64,000 bases of DNA from Epinephelus fuscoguttatus (Eukaryota > Chordata > Actinopteri > Perciformes > Serranidae), in contig NC_064771.1 of NCBI RefSeq assembly GCF_011397635.1, positions 9,487,379-9,551,378 on the forward strand, read 5' to 3'. The first letter of the stretch is position 1; the number at the start of each line of letters is the position of its first letter. Of the stretch, positions 10,540 through 22,091 are shown piece after piece. Under the pieces are notes generated by a model. It did no database searches, had not been told where the DNA came from, and saw only the letters and a list, made by a program, of their open reading frames with translations. A program made the translations under genes and the position numbers.

Positions 10540-11320
10540 TCTCCGGGCTGAAAAATGAAGGCGACACGCAAGTGCCAAAAACTGTGGGTCCTTGAATGGC
10601 CACTTGGGGCTGACTTCAAAAATGAGTCAATACCCATAGACCCCCATGTTAAAATGCCCAACATTACAGCAGTAATTTACATGTTTACAGGCTGGTACAA
10701 ATATGGTTTTGGTCTCTATAGCTAAATTCAACATTCATGAGAACTGAAGGGGGTTGATATTTTAATCAACTCACCCATTTAAATGTTTGAAGGCTTAAAG
10801 TAATATATAATGAAGGACACGGTTACTTTAAGTGACAGGTGGCTGCCGTCCATTGACAAGTCACTACTATGGTGACAATGATGGTTAGATAAATAAATAA
10901 CCATGCCATAACCCCAGATTTACAGAGTGGGACCACAGCCATAGCTGTCGCTGTTTCATTTTGTTTTCACGTCATGAAAGTTAATTGTAACATTTTGGTT
11001 CCCAAAAAAAGTCTTGCTCACCTTTGGTTGCACTAAAAGACCCTCTAAGGAATCAAATGTTCAGTTTTCTGCTAAATATATTTTGTTTTAATGGTTTTAA
11101 GCCTGTTTTTCATTAGGAAAATTATTAGCATTAGCATTATCACTATTAACGAGAGCTGTAAATACACCATGCTAACCAAGCTAGCAGCTATAGTGTTTGG
11201 GTTATCTCCACCTTCTTGTCAAAAATGGTCACTTCTGGCTGCAAAAATCCTTGATGGGGATGGCCAAAATGCCAAACTCAAGGCCACAAACCAGTTGCGG
11301 ACATCATGGACGCTGCGCAC
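10540..11320 (-). mobile_element. Dispersed fish repeat, copy B
   Basis: Reverse-complement partner of 7030-7870: aatggccacttggggctgac, atagacccccatgttaaaatgcc, tgtttacaggctggtacaaa, then gctaaccaagctagcagc and aaaatgccaaactcaaggccacaaacc. It lies 5' of the CD7-like gene. A small ataaataaataacc insertion-like block near 10890 is not in copy A. Confidence 0.6.
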
Positions 11321-11769
11321 ATCTTTTTTTTTCTTTTAACCCTTAAACCAGCAGGCATATTTTGGATTAATTAGTTGCTTATTTTCTAATGTATCTAGGC
11401 TAAAATAATACAATTTCATTTTTTATATAAAAACATAACTTTTATTTTCCAAATTACAAATTGTTTCTCCTGAGATACATTGCCCATTTAGGGTACAAAT
11501 TTAACATTTCCCCCTTCATGTAATATATCATGTGCCAACTTTTAAAACATTTTATAACCAATTAATCCGCTACTTTTTTTCATGTTTTGCATACAAAGTT
11601 TTAAAAATGTGGAAAAACTGAACAATAGTTATTTACATACAGTTTATATATGTTTGAATAAACAATGGCCTATAAACATTTCTAAACAAAATATCTTATT
11701 GCTGGGTTTTTCTCTCTCTTTTTTTTTTTCAAGCCAACCACCACCACCCCCCCTAGTGGGGACATTTTT

Positions 11770-11824
<55 letters not shown>

Positions 11825-14390
11825 GTTTTTGTTTTTCATTTTTAATGTTGATTATTCATAATTTTCTTTTCTTTAATTTTTTTCCCACCTTTTTTGCATT
11901 TAGAGATGGAGTCCAGTGTAAGCTGGTGGTGATTACATACAACACAACCAATACACAAATAAAGTTCATCATCACAAAAACAGAAAACAAAACAGAACAA
12001 AAGCTAAACAATGCACCTCACACAACACAGGGATAAACAGTCATGAAATAGAAATTTCATATTGGCATAACAACATAATAACGAGTTAAAAAAGAAAAGA
12101 CAATCTTTATATACAGTTAAGAGTAGAGACCATTTACTGCTTTAAATAAGGCCACCTATCTCTCTGGTCTCACCACACCTCAGCTTCAATAAACTTTCCT
12201 CATCTATGTAACTAATCTTGGTTATATGTATAATATCCTTTGGATTCCTGAAATGTCAGGTATCAACTAAATCTAAGAATTTCATGAGATTTTTGTAACA
12301 GAATTTCCTTTTTGGTCCAAAACTCCATCTAAAATCTAACATAATGATTTCTCTGTCAGTGTCCAACAATTGATTCCCTATTTTATAAAAAAAAAGAAAA
12401 GAAAAAGAAAATGGGTTCATCTGTGTTCAGCCCATATATATCAATCGAACAAACTTTTTTACTTCTTGTATTATCAAATTTAGGACATTAAGTCTGTATG
12501 AAAAAAGACATGCTATTTTTTTCTTTCAACCATGAAAATATAATACTCTTTTTTTTTTTTGCAAACAGCAAGACTGCTACAGTTGTAACTCGCAATGCCT
12601 ATCTCATTGCTTACTATATTACTATTAGACATAGATATTATTTATAACTTTAATCTCCGATAGGAATCTACTGCAGCTGAGTTCTTTTCTGGTATTATTT
12701 ATCAACAAAATCCTGTCACACATAACATCAAACATATAGTCTACAGAGACATAAAACACAAATAACAACAAATAAGAGAAACTCCTGTTTTAGAGAGAAA
12801 TAAAGGGCTTGTTCCTTCCTTTCTCTCATTTACTAACGCACATCACATTAGGTATTATTGCAAACAGACACATACAATACAATATGTACAGTGAAACCAC
12901 TACATCTTTTACAGAAACATTTTAAGTACTTCTATATATTCAACCTAAACATTTTCCCTAATTCGCTCTGGTTTGCTCCCTCCTCTGCCTCCTCACAAGA
13001 GCTACTATTCAAATTTTATTGCTGCTGTTATCAATCCTTGTCTTCCTCACTAGTTCCCTCTTATGAATCTGAACAATCAGGTGGCAATACAATAAGAATA
13101 GAAAAATAAATAGTAATCAGTGTTTCACACTTTTAAATTATTGACTATCTGTATAGGCCTCAAAACATGACTGGTTATTTGGTTATCTATTCAATGCCTG
13201 ATTATTAAAGTTGCAAAAATGCAATTCATTATTTTTCAAAAACACATTTCTAAAACAAAATTCCCCCGAAGTAACAACAACACATGAAGGATACAGAAAC
13301 CATTTAGTCTATGGGCAGCAAAACTTGGATAGGCTAAGGGAAAAAAACACATTTTGCATTGACTTAAATTAGGCTCAGCCTAAACTCAATCTGGAAGACT
13401 TTCTTTATGCTATATCCATTCACAATTCTTTCTCCATCCCACTCCCACCAATCAGCTGACTATGGGTGTTTCCTCTCCTGGTAGGCCAATCAAACTTTGC
13501 CACGATCTCCTTCAGCCATTGATGTTGCTGCTGCCAAACTTTAAATCTGTTCTCCTCCCTGCTCCTGTCAGCTTTTATGGTCATGCCCTCCTCCACCCCA
13601 TTCACCCTATTCACCTTATCCAGAGCCCAGGACAAGGTCATCAAAATCCGACACCTCTTCACATCCAGATCCTCAGCTACCTCCTCATCTCATCACCATC
13701 ATCACCACCACCAGTGTCAAGACTCCATGAGGGGGGATCTCTAAACTACTACATCTCTACCACCCTCCTGGAATAAATGACATCACAAAGGGGTCTAATT
13801 GCCAAAGACTTTTCACATTTCTCATACTTGTGTGCACATGTAAATAAATATTATTTTTTCTCAAACTGAGTCTCTCCTGACTGAACTATATTTGTTACTG
13901 ATGGGACGCAAGTACCTTGTAAAGTGATATAAGTGCATCATGTAGCGTGATGTAACTACATAAAGGATATGAGCAAGTTAAGGCAGAGAAGTCAATATTG
14001 TCTTTTTAGTTTCACACAGGACAGGAACATGGTCCTTTAAATTAGTGTTTCATTTGTCTCATCAACCACTCCTGTAACATTAACCACAACCTATTGCATG
14101 ACGTTGAACCACAGAATTAGTGTGTCCACCAAAACAGAGGTTCGTAATGACTTTTCATTGGCATTGTTTCTGTAGTGCCACCACGTAAATTTAATGCATG
14201 TATAGTAGATCAGATTGACTTTAATCCCTACTCCAAACTCCAAAAATACTGGAGCCTACATTTCCCATAATGCAACTCAACAGCATCTTTTATAATAACA
14301 TGACATCATCAGAGGTTATTTTCCTAAAATCAAAGGGGAACTGATTTTACACAACAGAGTCTGTTTACAGGTCTGTTGGAGTACAACTAC
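11320..14390. other. Intergenic region between the two Ig genes
   Basis: AT-rich DNA with a (CTTT)n microsatellite at 11765-11824, A- and T-runs (12388, 12550), and a piece of a dispersed repeat at 14214-14330 (aatactggagcctacatttcccataatgcaactcaac) that also occurs around 29680-29720. Open frames at 13420-13662 (minus) and 13462-13776 (plus) overlap each other antisense, have no recognised domain and no splice support. I see no gene here. Confidence 0.4.
11765..11824. repeat. (CTTT)n microsatellite
   Basis: About 15 uninterrupted CTTT units, preceded by a T-run and the C-rich caccaccaccccccc. Confidence 0.95.
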
Positions 14391-14399
14391 ACGTGCCCC

Positions 14400-14405
14400 T
14401 TTATT
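14400..14405 (-). terminator. Polyadenylation signal of the Ig gene
   Basis: Minus-strand AATAAA (ttttaataaaggggc) about 140 bases after the stop codon at 14547-14549. A short 3' UTR fits the compact gene. Confidence 0.6.
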
Positions 14406-14546
14406 AAAATCAAAGCATTGTATTTACATGGATCAATCTGTACAAAGACCTCAAAGAATTCTGGAAGAAAAAAAAAATGTAACCCTCCTCTCCACCCCCA
14501 CCACCACACACATACACACATATGTTGAAGCACTTATTCTGATTTG

Positions 14547-15324
14547 TCATACAATCAGCAAGTCTCCTTTCCTCTGCCCAGTGTCCTTTGTCAGTGTCGT
14601 CTCCTGGCGTCTTTTCCTTGTCAAATACAGAACGCCCAAAGCGATGACGGCGAGGACAATGACAATACCCAATATAAGAAGGAGTATTGGCATGGTTTCT
14701 GTTTCATCTGACAAGACAAAATACACTTATCTTAACATGTGGATTGATTCCAACTCGTTCTGTGTGTCTGAACAAGACACTCAGTTTATAGAAATAGATA
14801 ATAATGATGACGAAAAGACACAAGAAGCTTCTCACCTTGCTTCCCACCTTCATTGGCTATGCTGGAGGACTTGATGACTTGCACTTCCGTAGTGGATGGT
14901 TTAGTCACACCACAGTTTGTCTGTATACGAATGGTGTAGTTTTCCTCTTCCGTGACATTTGAGATGGTCAACGACACATAAGTCAGACGATCCCATTCAC
15001 ATCTGTATTTCAAGCTATTGCTACATTGTATGTCACCTTGTGCATTATTCCAGTGATAGCGTATGCCTGTGCAGTTCTTGATGTCTATAGTGCAGTTCAG
15101 TGTCACTGTTTGTGCAGCTACAACTTTCGCTGTCTTGTTGCACATCACTGACACAATTGAACAAGGGGAAAAAAGAGAAATGCATGATATGATTTCACTT
15201 CATAATACATGGCGCATTTATTTCTGATACAAGCTGATAAGATACCTTCATGTGACCAGGCACTGCTTTGTAGCAAAGTAGCAGCACAGAGCAGACTCAA
15301 ACACAGCCACAGGCCGGACATCAT
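14547..15324 (-). CDS. Uncharacterised single-Ig type I membrane protein (183 aa)
   Basis: Three minus-strand coding exons: 15324-15246, 15147-14836, 14707-14547 (79+312+161 nt, all phase-1 joins, GT/AG borders). Exon 1 starts MMSGLWLCLSLLCAATLL, a good signal peptide; two ATGs in tandem, the first is used here. Exon 2 is one Ig-like domain with six cysteines (29, 45, 52, 68, 76, 105) and N-glycosylation sites at NKT, NCT (twice), NVT and NYT. B strand is TVTLNCTI, C strand RYHWNN. The F strand is unusual: NYTIRIQTNC instead of the normal YxC pattern. Exon 3 supplies a hydrophobic helix (about 138-159), a basic stop-transfer (TRKRRQ) and a 20-residue tail with no tyrosine, so no ITIM or ITAM, and no charged residue inside the helix. 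Five kilobases from the CD7-like gene and with the same exon architecture. I do not recognise the family; a relation to SECTM1, the mammalian CD7 ligand located beside CD7, is only a positional idea. Confidence 0.75.
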
Positions 15325-15499
15325 GGAAGGTTTAGTGTCTTCAGAATCTGGAAAAGGAAAAGCAGATATTAAAACCAGAGGGCCCCTGTACTGTTCTGCC
15401 TTTGACTTTTTTCCAGAAGTCCAAATCTGTAGTGGTGGTTAAGGGTATCCATTAATTAATGCTGCTTTGAAAGAATATTTTACTTGCTAAATGATCATT

Positions 15500-15590
15500 T
15501 ATATATCAATTACTCACCTTGTGTTACATTTAATTCATAAAGAAAACTGTTTTTCTCACATGCCTTCATGGTGTCAGCTACTGTTATTCA
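15500..15590 (+). repeat. Fragment of the 24.6/28.1-kb element family
   Basis: The stretch atttaattcataaagaaaac followed by tcacatgccttcatgg matches the left arm of the elements at 24623 and 28122. It sits just upstream of the Ig gene's first coding exon, in its putative 5' intron. Confidence 0.5.
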
Positions 15591-15724
15591 CATACACTGC
15601 CAACCATTCCAACAGGAAATAAAACAAGAACCCAGAATGTTTATGTCATCAAGTTTGAAACGGTCTATAAAACACTTCCACCCATGAGTAGAAAAGATCA
15701 AACACATGAGCGTGCCCAGACATG

Positions 15725-16900
15725 CGTCAAGTCAAGTCAACTGTATTTGTATAGCACTTTAAACTCAGAGTTGATCCAAAGTGCTCTTACAGCACACAGA
15801 GAAAAACAAAAACAAAAAAAGAGAGAAACACAAAAATTTGAATGATTATAGCAATAAATATTACACTTATAGCAAAAAGCTGTTTTCTTGTTGTTTTTAT
15901 AGCCATCACACTGGGACAGTAACAGCAACAAAGACAATCACATTATGTACAATCAAAGGCTAGTGAGTAAAAGTGTGTTTTAAGACAACTCTTAAAATCT
16001 GGTGGAAGGAGGAGAATCAGATGGTGGAAGGAAGAGAATTCCAGAGGTTCCGGGCAGCGATAGAGAAAGCCCTGTCTCCATTACACTTAGCCCTGGATCT
16101 CAGGACAGACACAAGTCTTTGGTCAGATGATCTCAGTTCTCTCACAGTGCGATATGGGGAGGGGAACTCTGTGATGTGGGATGGGGTGAGGCCGTTTAAC
16201 ACTTTGTAGACAAACATCAGAATCTTAAAATGTAATCTGTAGCTAACAGGCAGCCAGTGTAGGGAGGCAAGACTGTGCTCCTTCTTTTTTGATCTCATTA
16301 AAAATCTTGCTGCTGCATTTTGCGCTAATTTAAGACGGGATAAACATGACTGAGTAATACCAAAATATAATAAGTTACAATGAGTTGCAATAGTCGAGGC
16401 GGGAGGATATGAAGGCGTGGATGACTTTGTCCAGGTCAGAAGTACAGAGAATTAATCTGAGTTTGGAGATGAAACTTAATTTTACTACTTGATTGGTTTG
16501 TTTGTTAAACTTCAGTTCAGAATCAAATATGACTCCAAGATTTTTAACATAAGATTTAACCAATGCAACTAGTGGGCCAAGATGAGAAATAACATTGGTC
16601 CAAATAAAATAACTTCAGTTTTACTCTCATTGAGCTGGACAAAATTTGCAACCATCCAGGATTTAATGTCATGTGGGCAGTTTTTGAGGTAAATTACTTT
16701 ACTGATATTCTTTGGCACAAAGAGGAGGTAGATCTGCATGTCATCCGCATAACAGTGAAAAGATATGTTACATTTTTGGATAATGTGGCCTAACTGAAGT
16801 AAATAAATGGAGAAGAGGAGTGGACCAAGAACGGAACCTTGGGGTACACCACAGGAGATGGGAGATGAGGAAGAAAATTAGTTACTGATAGAGACAAAGA
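15725..16900 (-). mobile_element. LINE (L2/CR1-like) 3' end with reverse-transcriptase C-terminus
   Basis: Minus strand, in broken frames: a C-terminal palm region KNLGVIFDSELKF, VIHAFISSRLDYCNSL, then HSLASLHWLPVSYRLHFK, VYKVLNGLTPSHI and AARNLWNSLPSTI. These are typical of L2-type fish LINEs. The 3' untranslated end is at the low-coordinate side, where the plus strand reads tgtatttgtatagcac, the antisense of the usual tail. Stops and frame changes show it is inactive. Confidence 0.75.
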
Positions 16901-16924
16901 AGGATCTGTTGGATACACTTGAAG

Positions 16925-18960
16925 AGAACCTATTTAACCCTTTAAAACCTGGAGTGACATCACTTTTCTTGTGCTGCTTACAGATGCCTTTCACAAGTAT
17001 TTAAACCTTTGAACCCTGAGCTAATTGGTTTCTTTTAAAACGTAGGAAAAAAGGCAACGAGCAACTTGGTAAAAATGTCCCAAAAACTGCAAAAAATGAT
17101 AGATTTATAAAATCATAAAAAAAGAAAAGAAAAAAGAAACAAGCTAGGGAAAAACTATACTTCTAATCATTATTATTACATATTTAAAACTGTGTTACAG
17201 AATTATTTGAATTTTTAAGCACTTTTCTGGGTCTGCAGTATTCTTCATTCCTGGATTCTTGGTTCACCATGAAGGCAAGCAAGAAATACAACGTTTTCTT
17301 CACTGATTTATGCTAACACAGGGCGACTATGTGATACACAGATGGTCATTTTGCAGAAAGAAGTTTTTCTTTAAGTATAGTAATGAGCATTTACACAGAA
17401 GCAATTGCAACTATCATACTATGTGCTGATCCTGAAACCAGATTCCAGACTTACCAGACAACACCAGATTGTCAGATCGCAATTCGAAACTAAAGGAACT
17501 GAGAGAGAAATCTCCAATCAGTTGTGACAACATAGAAACTGCACAGATTGGAATGTCAGATTTCTCATGGGAACCTGGTTTCCTGGAATACAGACTGCCT
17601 TATTCCAGCCTTCGTGCCCAACTTTAGACTTCTGCCCCACCACATTTGCCCCACATAGTTGTACTTTACCTCTACGCACTCATCTGACAGCTAAAGTTAA
17701 TCACACATATTCAGATTAGTTGAGTTTACACACAAAAACTTTTGAAAAATATTGTTATGGATTATACTTGTGATTTTTAAGCAGTGCAATGCCATGCACA
17801 AAGATTTTGAAGGGGCCGGTGTGCACTCCAAATGTAAAAAGGCAAACACTGATTGATTAAGATCAAATCAGGAGTAAACAATTTTTTTCCCTTATTTATT
17901 CATTAAGTTTTGAGGACGCATTGTGTACCTGACCCCCTCTATCTGATGGACTACACCATTTCACAATACCTGCGGGCAGGGGAGTATTATGGCATGTTAA
18001 AATGTGTTTTAATTATAAAATTATATTTATTTACTCATGTAAATACATAGAACTTTAACTGTTCGTGATTTAAATTAGTAAGTAAAAAGTTGTGCTTGAT
18101 CCCATTTAAGGGTCAACCATAGACCTTTTAATGCCCCTCCCTGGTCTTAGGCTGGGGTCACCTTTACCCTTTGACGTTGATGCAGTTGTCAGGCAATACT
18201 TGAGAACTTTTACTTGAGAACTGATGCCATGGGCCAATTTAAAAAAGACTAAAATATATAATAAAAGAAAAGAAATATATATAAAAAAAAGTCTTGCAAA
18301 AATGGCACTTATCTAGTCAGAGGTCAAGTCAAAGGGTTGGTGCTTGAGCACCCCCGAGATCTATCTGTGCATGTGCGTGAAGCAGGGGTAATTGTATTCC
18401 AGGAAGAACTGTAATATAAATGGGTGTGACGCTGATCTTAAATGTATTGTCACACACCTCCAACAAACCTCAGTCAGCTGTTATAAAGCCACAAGCTGTT
18501 ATTGAGAGTGCATACAAATCAGTTATGTAAACAGAGAGGTGATGCATATACGGTTTAGTTAGGAAAAATGATGAAATGATGATGAAAATGACAAAAAGCA
18601 ATTGTTGTAATGGAAAGCAAAAAGTAGTGAGTAAACAGTTTTAAATAATTAGAAGTATAAACAGTTGAAAAAAAATCCAATTATTAAATATCTAATATTG
18701 ATATTTCACTTACGTACCTTAAATTAAAGAAGATTTTGAATGACAAGTTTTTCGTCACTTTTACTTTCATAAAACGTATGAATACATCCTCCACCACAAA
18801 AACTAACTGCGGCAAACTCAGAATAAAATCTCAAAATCAGTTACACCATGAATGAAAAACCATGACGCTTCTGAGTGAATCATTAACTGCTTAAAGTGCT
18901 GAAAAGCAAATACCTTTATGCACACTGTTCTATGAATATAAACACAGAAAGATCTGTACT
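16925..18960. other. Repeat-rich putative 5' intron of the Ig gene
   Basis: At 16930-17240 there is a fish-type dispersed repeat (acccttTaaaacctggagtgacatcac, later tttgaaccctgagc and aaaggcaacgag). At 18170-18300 lies the partner of 7880-8060. The remainder, including 17440-17950, carries no exon or recognised element. Confidence 0.4.
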
Positions 18961-18963
18961 TAC

Positions 18964-19010
18964 CATAAAGAGTGCTTCTTTCTCATCAAAGCATCAAGGA
19001 GTGATTTCCC
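18964..19010 (-). other. Probable 5' non-coding exon of the Ig gene
   Basis: On the minus strand the sequence ends at a consensus donor ATG/GTAAGTAC (donor GT at 18963-18962). The matching acceptor is ccttttccag ending at 15348, 23 bases before the ATG at 15324. The 5' boundary is arbitrary because no transcript is available. Confidence 0.4.
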
Positions 19011-19027
19011 TAAAAACAGGACAGCAC

Positions 19028-19041
19028 AAGTGAAAGTAAAC
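19028..19041 (-). promoter_or_regulatory. IRF/ISRE-like motif
   Basis: The plus strand reads AAGTGAAAGTAAACT, a good match to the interferon-regulatory-factor core AANNGAAA and one base short of a full ISRE. It lies about 20-60 bases upstream of the putative non-coding exon, where a promoter element of the minus-strand Ig gene would be expected. Function is inferred from the motif only. Confidence 0.35.
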
Positions 19042-19734
19042 TGCTCTCCACCCACACACTACGCTTGTTGGGATCTCACTGGTGCCGCTTTATCAGTGTC
19101 TGTGTATGAGCCTGCAGACATGAAATAATTAGACAGGGAAGGCGAGAGAATAAGACGGAGGGGCGGAAGAAGCCGCAGGCGATAGGAAGGAAAGAGAGGT
19201 GCTGCTCCAAAGGGATTTTTAAAGGTCGCACATGAGTATGTATATACATAGAAAGTAGGATGTACTTTGAAACCAGAGCAGTCTTACTGGCTCTGCAGTG
19301 TCTGCACTGTAAAACCAGTCTTTGCCTTTTCCCCAGTGACAGTTGGTTGCATTGGTCGGTGTTTTCCACTAGTGATATGTCAACACTCTGTTCTGCTCTG
19401 ACGAGGGGGCAGTTAAGGTGACAGGTCTGCAGCAGGTAATCCAGTGAAGAAGAAATGACCACTTTTAAGTAGAGCTGAGAGAGAATCTACATAAGTTTTG
19501 AGCTCAATACTGTTACTGAATGGATTAATGTGCAGATTAGTAGCTAAAATTAAATCCAATTGTTTTTTGGAGCTGAAGCCATCCAGCTTTATGTTTGGGT
19601 TGATTAAAACCAGAAGAGCAGGTTGACATATGAGATTGATCACATTGTTTCTGTGCTGTTTTTCAGTTTTCTTAATTTTTTGCTAATGCTAAACCAAGCA
19701 AGGTGAAGCAGCTTTTAATTTCTATGCTCCCCAC

Positions 19735-20060
19735 CTGTAGAGGAAACTTCCTGAATACCTGAAGTCTGCTAAGATGGTTAACTCAATTAAATCAGGGCTT
19801 AAAACATGATTGTTCACTGTGGCTTTCCAGTAAACTGGATACACCTTTTCCATTTGTAACTATTTATTTGCTTGCATTTCTCAATTTTTTTTAAAATGCA
19901 TTTTTCCTCATTTTTAGCTATTTATTGTCTCTAAATGCTGTTTTAATGTTTTCTTAATGTCTTGTTTTAAATGTATTTCTATGCCCCTTCAAGTGCTTTG
20001 AATTACCTTGTATAAATGAACTTGCCTTGTCTTTTCTGTGTGAGATGCAATGATGTCATG
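19735..20060 (+). mobile_element. LINE 3' end fragment
   Basis: Plus strand begins with remnants reading KLPEYLKSAKMVNSIKSGLKT, the last residues typical of an L2-like reverse transcriptase. It then has a T-rich 3' UTR and the closing phrase tttgaattaccttgtataaatgaacttgccttgtc, the usual end of such fish elements. Only the last few hundred bases are present. Confidence 0.6.
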
Positions 20061-21849
20061 CCTAACTGTGGAGGCTTCATTAAAGTCTAGACTCCTGTAA
20101 TTCATATCAAATATCACGTGTCACAGCTCTTTTGTGAAAACAGGTGTCACAGATATCAAACATGTCAAGTCAACACTGGTGGTCCAGTTGTGTGGTGTCT
20201 ATAAACTAACTGTACGACATCAACTGGCCTCTACAGAGCTTCTTCTGCCTGGTACATGCTACCCACCAATTTATGGCAGATCATACATTTTTCTTTTAAA
20301 ATGTTACTTAAACAAGAGTTGATTAATCTTACATAGATGTTATTTTTTATTTTAATTAACTGTTAACAATGGCTTTACTTACGGCCTGCAAACCTCAAGG
20401 AGTCAGGAACTCACTGTGGCCTGCTGCTGTTCACCAAAACTATCAGCAAGTAACTCCACAACACATTCCATGTTCCCTTTGTGTGTATGAATTAGACAGA
20501 CATGATACAGCTTGTTAATGAGAAGGTGTTGGTCAAACTTTGGATTGAAGTCTTCATGCCAAACTCATCTAATTGACTCTTGGCTCTAGCTCTGTACTCA
20601 TCACACCCTCTGCAGGAAATTCTTTCACATTTTCATTTTAAATACTTTGTGCGGACCCCAGTAAGTTGCTTGTTTTGTCTGACTAACTTCCCAAAATTCC
20701 AATTCCAAAGATATTAAATTATCACCAACAGTAAAAGAGTGTAAGTTTATTTTCAACACTGAGAGCAGGACACACATGAAACAGGGGGTCGGGGGTCCCC
20801 TGCCTTTAATTTTGAGCATCAAATACTTAATTTCCTGCATTCTGGTAAATTTTTAAGCACCAATTTTGGCTCTTTCTGCATCTATTTATTGTGAACGTTT
20901 CTTTCATTGAAACAAACCAAAACTTTCATGTTTTATTCAGGGGAACAAATACACATTTTCTTAATATTGAAGGGGACGTGTCCCCTGTGACCTGTGGACC
21001 CTGTGGCTGAGCCAGTTGGAAATCAATGCTACAGATAATCCACACAACTTTGTTTCAGAGGTTTTCATTAGAACACTAACATTTAAAACTAGTCTGTTTT
21101 GTGGATTACCAGCAGCAGAAATAAAAAAAGTTTATCTCTATAGGAGGCAGAGACTTTTTAGTGAACCATGACATTACCCACAGAGACAGTGAAATGAGAC
21201 ACACTTTGTTTTGTCAGAATATTTTAGTGCCTTACATGGATGTTTGATCTTGTAAAACAAAAAAAACATTTAACTTAAAAATACTAGTTTGTGGAATGGG
21301 AACAAAGCGATAAAATAAATGAGTAATTATTGTGTACCATTAAAAAAATAATGACTAATTCTTTACTGGGACGGATAACCCAAACATTGAGTTGGTAGAT
21401 ACACATGAGCGAACACTCGCTAGTCAGGTTAAGTGTTAGTAAAATGCCTTTAACCTCTTGAGTCCCACAGCAGACTCACTCTGCTGAGATGAGGCAATCA
21501 CACTGTTGCATAGTTATGAATGTGTTTGAGAACACATTGTCTTGTCTTTCAGCAGGGAACAGTGGAAGCAACCTGAACATGAAACAACATACTGGACAGT
21601 TTCCATTTGGAATACATGAAACTCTTCATATGAACATTCAACATCCACAGGTTCAGTTTATGAGTCCCAGTTATTGCTCTGTAAAATGACATAAATAGGT
21701 GCTACAGATTTACACACTTGTCAGTACAGCTGCAGATCAGGAGGTTTTGAACCTGATTGTTTGTAACCATTAACCATGTGCAGCTTTGTGACATCACTGC
21801 TTCAGTCCACATAAAATGCAGACATGTGTGTTTGTCTGGACTCTGGACC
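20061..21849. other. Intergenic region downstream of narf, nothing recognised
   Basis: No spliced gene, RNA gene or named repeat could be supported. A stretch with ggggtcccctgcc and ggggacgtgtcccctg (20780-20990) looks like part of a dispersed element. Confidence 0.35.
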
Positions 21850-21855
21850 TTTATT
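21850..21855 (-). terminator. Polyadenylation signal of narf
   Basis: Minus-strand AATAAA (gagaaataaaggtcc) about 240 bases beyond the narf stop codon at 22092-22094. Confidence 0.7.
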
Positions 21856-22091
21856 TCTCCTGAGGCTCAGGTCTGGCACAGGAGAGCCACATATTTTAAA
21901 TACAGACATCACCCCCCTGTGGCCTAAAGGAAGTACTGCACCTACTGACACCTCCTGGTCCTAAGTGCAGCATGGTCCTTGGCTTGTCTTTCATGGTGTC
22001 AGCATGAATGATGAGATGGTCCAAGCAGAATCAGAGTGAACCAGAGGAAGCCCATGTTCGACTTCCATAAAGTAAATACACCCCTCTGTCC

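Noticed and set aside
13420-13776. Overlapping open frames on both strands between the Ig genes
   Set aside because: No recognised domain, no splice sites joining them to anything, and mutual antisense overlap.
16017-16563. Possible host gene on the minus strand
   Set aside because: The residues are the C-terminal reverse-transcriptase region of a LINE, broken by stops.
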